Shown here one piece after another: positions 5,403 through 6,247 of a stretch of DNA of 6,247 bases. Within the stretch, counting starts at the first letter, position 1, and each line of letters begins with the position of its first letter. A program made the position numbers and the translations under genes. Where the stretch lies: assembly GCA_003153215.1 (NCBI GenBank), contig PLXL01000035.1, positions 1 through 6,247 of the forward strand, written 5' to 3'. The stretch is from Candidatus Dormiibacterota bacterium (lineage in GTDB: Bacteria > Chloroflexota > Dormibacteria > Aeolococcales > Aeolococcaceae). A model generated the notes under the pieces. The model worked only from the letters and a program-made list of their open reading frames with translations, did not search any database and was not told the DNA's origin.

Positions 5403-5407
5403 GGAGG
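5403..5407 (+). promoter_or_regulatory. Ribosome binding site for the gene at 5416
   Basis: GGAGG sits 8 nt before the ATG at 5416, an ideal spacing. It is the main evidence that the frame running off the right edge is a real gene. Confidence 0.7.
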
Positions 5408-5415
5408 CGCCGACC

Positions 5416-6247
5416 ATGATTGCGAGATCCGACACCCAGATCGCCGAGACCTTCAAGACAACGGCCGTCGAATTGGCGGGAGACCTCTGTCAGGCGAGCC
5501 GGCCCCTGCTGCCGGTGCTGCAGGGGAGCATGCTGCGCGTCGACGAGCTGTGCGTCACCTCGGGTCTGGAGCGCCAGAGCCCCCTCGCCGCGACGGTCAT
5601 GGCACTCGGGCCCGCAGTTGCCGCCGCCGGCGCGAGCGTCTCCGGCATGGGCAGGATGACCGCCGAGCAGGCGAGCAGGCTGGCGGGGGTGGCGGAGAGC
5701 GTTGTGGATGTGGCCATCGACGCTCTGGACGCTCTGGACACCTTCGGCGATGGCGGCGATCCGACAGTGGCTTTCGCGCATCGACTGGCGCACGCCACCC
5801 ACCTTGCCAGCGCTCTGGCCGGCGGCCCCTTCGTCGCGCGGGAGGGCATCGCCCACGGCCATCCTCCCCGCGCTCCGGCGTTGTGGCCCGCGCTGCTCGG
5901 GGGGCTGAGCACGCGCATCGTCGTCAAGCAGCACTGGAAGGACGGTCCCGGGCTCTCCGCCTGGATGCACCGTGTCCAGGCCGCCTCCGCCTGTCGTGAC
6001 GCGGCGGTCCACAGCATGAAGGCGCACGCGGTGGTGGTCGCCACCCGGGCGGAATCCTCCAAGGAGCGTCTCCTCCGCTGCCTGACCTTCGCGAGCCTCT
6101 ACTGCGGCTTCGCCATGCTCGAGCGTCCCCCCTGGGCGACCCCGTGCACGGCCGCGCGCGCCCACCGGACCGTGGCCGACCGCGGCCCGGTGCCGGTGCA
6201 GCTCCGGCGGAGGCTCGTCTACCCCTTCAGACCGGGCGGGCAGGGCG
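5416..6247 (+). CDS. Uncharacterised protein, 3'-truncated by window edge
   Basis: I do not recognise this protein. The frame runs 277 codons without a stop to the window edge, from an ATG with a GGAGG site 8 nt upstream, and third codon positions are G/C-biased like the neighbouring genes. The visible part is Ala- and Leu-rich and probably mostly helical. It has no evident signal peptide or transmembrane segment. Residues about 55-110 are Ala/Val-rich with an acidic AIDALDALDTFGDGGD stretch. The later part is basic and contains scattered Cys (SACRD, LLRCL, YCGF, PCTA) and His, without a clear metal-binding pattern. The final residues become Arg/Pro-rich. A long frame on the opposite strand (6165 down to 5293) has Arg/Gly/His-rich, low-complexity sequence and looks like a shadow. 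Separation from the channel gene by a hairpin suggests an independent unit. Confidence 0.72.
   Translation, partial: MIARSDTQIAETFKTTAVELAGDLCQASRPLLPVLQGSMLRVDELCVTSGLERQSPLAATVMALGPAVAAAGASVSGMGRMTAEQASRLAGVAESVVDVAIDALDALDTFGDGGDPTVAFAHRLAHATHLASALAGGPFVAREGIAHGHPPRAPALWPALLGGLSTRIVVKQHWKDGPGLSAWMHRVQAASACRDAAVHSMKAHAVVVATRAESSKERLLRCLTFASLYCGFAMLERPPWATPCTAARAHRTVADRGPVPVQLRRRLVYPFRPGGQG

Noticed and set aside
5293..6165. 290-codon open frame on the minus strand at the right edge
   Set aside because: Arg/Gly/His-rich composition and no Shine-Dalgarno support that I can see; the + strand frame has a clear start signal.

Overview
The window is GC-rich, about 70% by eye, with strong G/C bias at third codon positions. 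It uses TTG as well as ATG starts and has clear Shine-Dalgarno sites. This suggests a high-GC, Gram-positive-like or soil bacterium (Actinomycetota, Chloroflexota or Dormibacterota type). Nothing here fixes the taxon.

Layout, all on the + strand. (1) Positions 2-1420 hold the 3' part of a PucR/CdaR-type transcriptional regulator whose start lies outside the window. (2) Positions 1421-1770 are a 350-nt GC-rich gap with several inverted repeats, including two copies of a GTGCG-N3-CGCAC dyad exactly 34 bp apart. (3) Positions 1771-3246 encode an Amt ammonium channel (TTG start chosen on a Shine-Dalgarno site). Its stop overlaps the start of (4) glnK (3243-3611), a PII signal protein, so the two form the classic amtB-glnK pair. 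(5) A 337-nt gap (3612-3948) begins with a strong terminator-like hairpin. It carries a third GTGCG-N3-CGCAC dyad, a matching half-site 34 bp upstream of it, and the control region of (6) a second, divergent Amt channel (3949-5325). A second strong hairpin follows that gene. (7) From 5416 to the window edge an unbroken frame with a good Shine-Dalgarno site encodes a protein I do not recognise.

How the genes work together: both channels keep the conserved Amt pore residues and should conduct ammonium. GlnK would sense 2-oxoglutarate and ATP/ADP and probably gates the first channel by binding its cytoplasmic face. The shared dyad upstream of both channel genes suggests one regulator controls both as a nitrogen regulon. 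The PucR-type protein next door is a possible but unproven candidate.

The parts that most deserve a second look are the shared dyad with its repeated 34-bp spacing, the GlnK T-loop that lacks Tyr51, the pore-site difference between the two channels, and the unrecognised gene at the right edge. Otherwise this is a fairly ordinary ammonium-uptake locus; I see no mobile element, CRISPR array, tRNA or rRNA.
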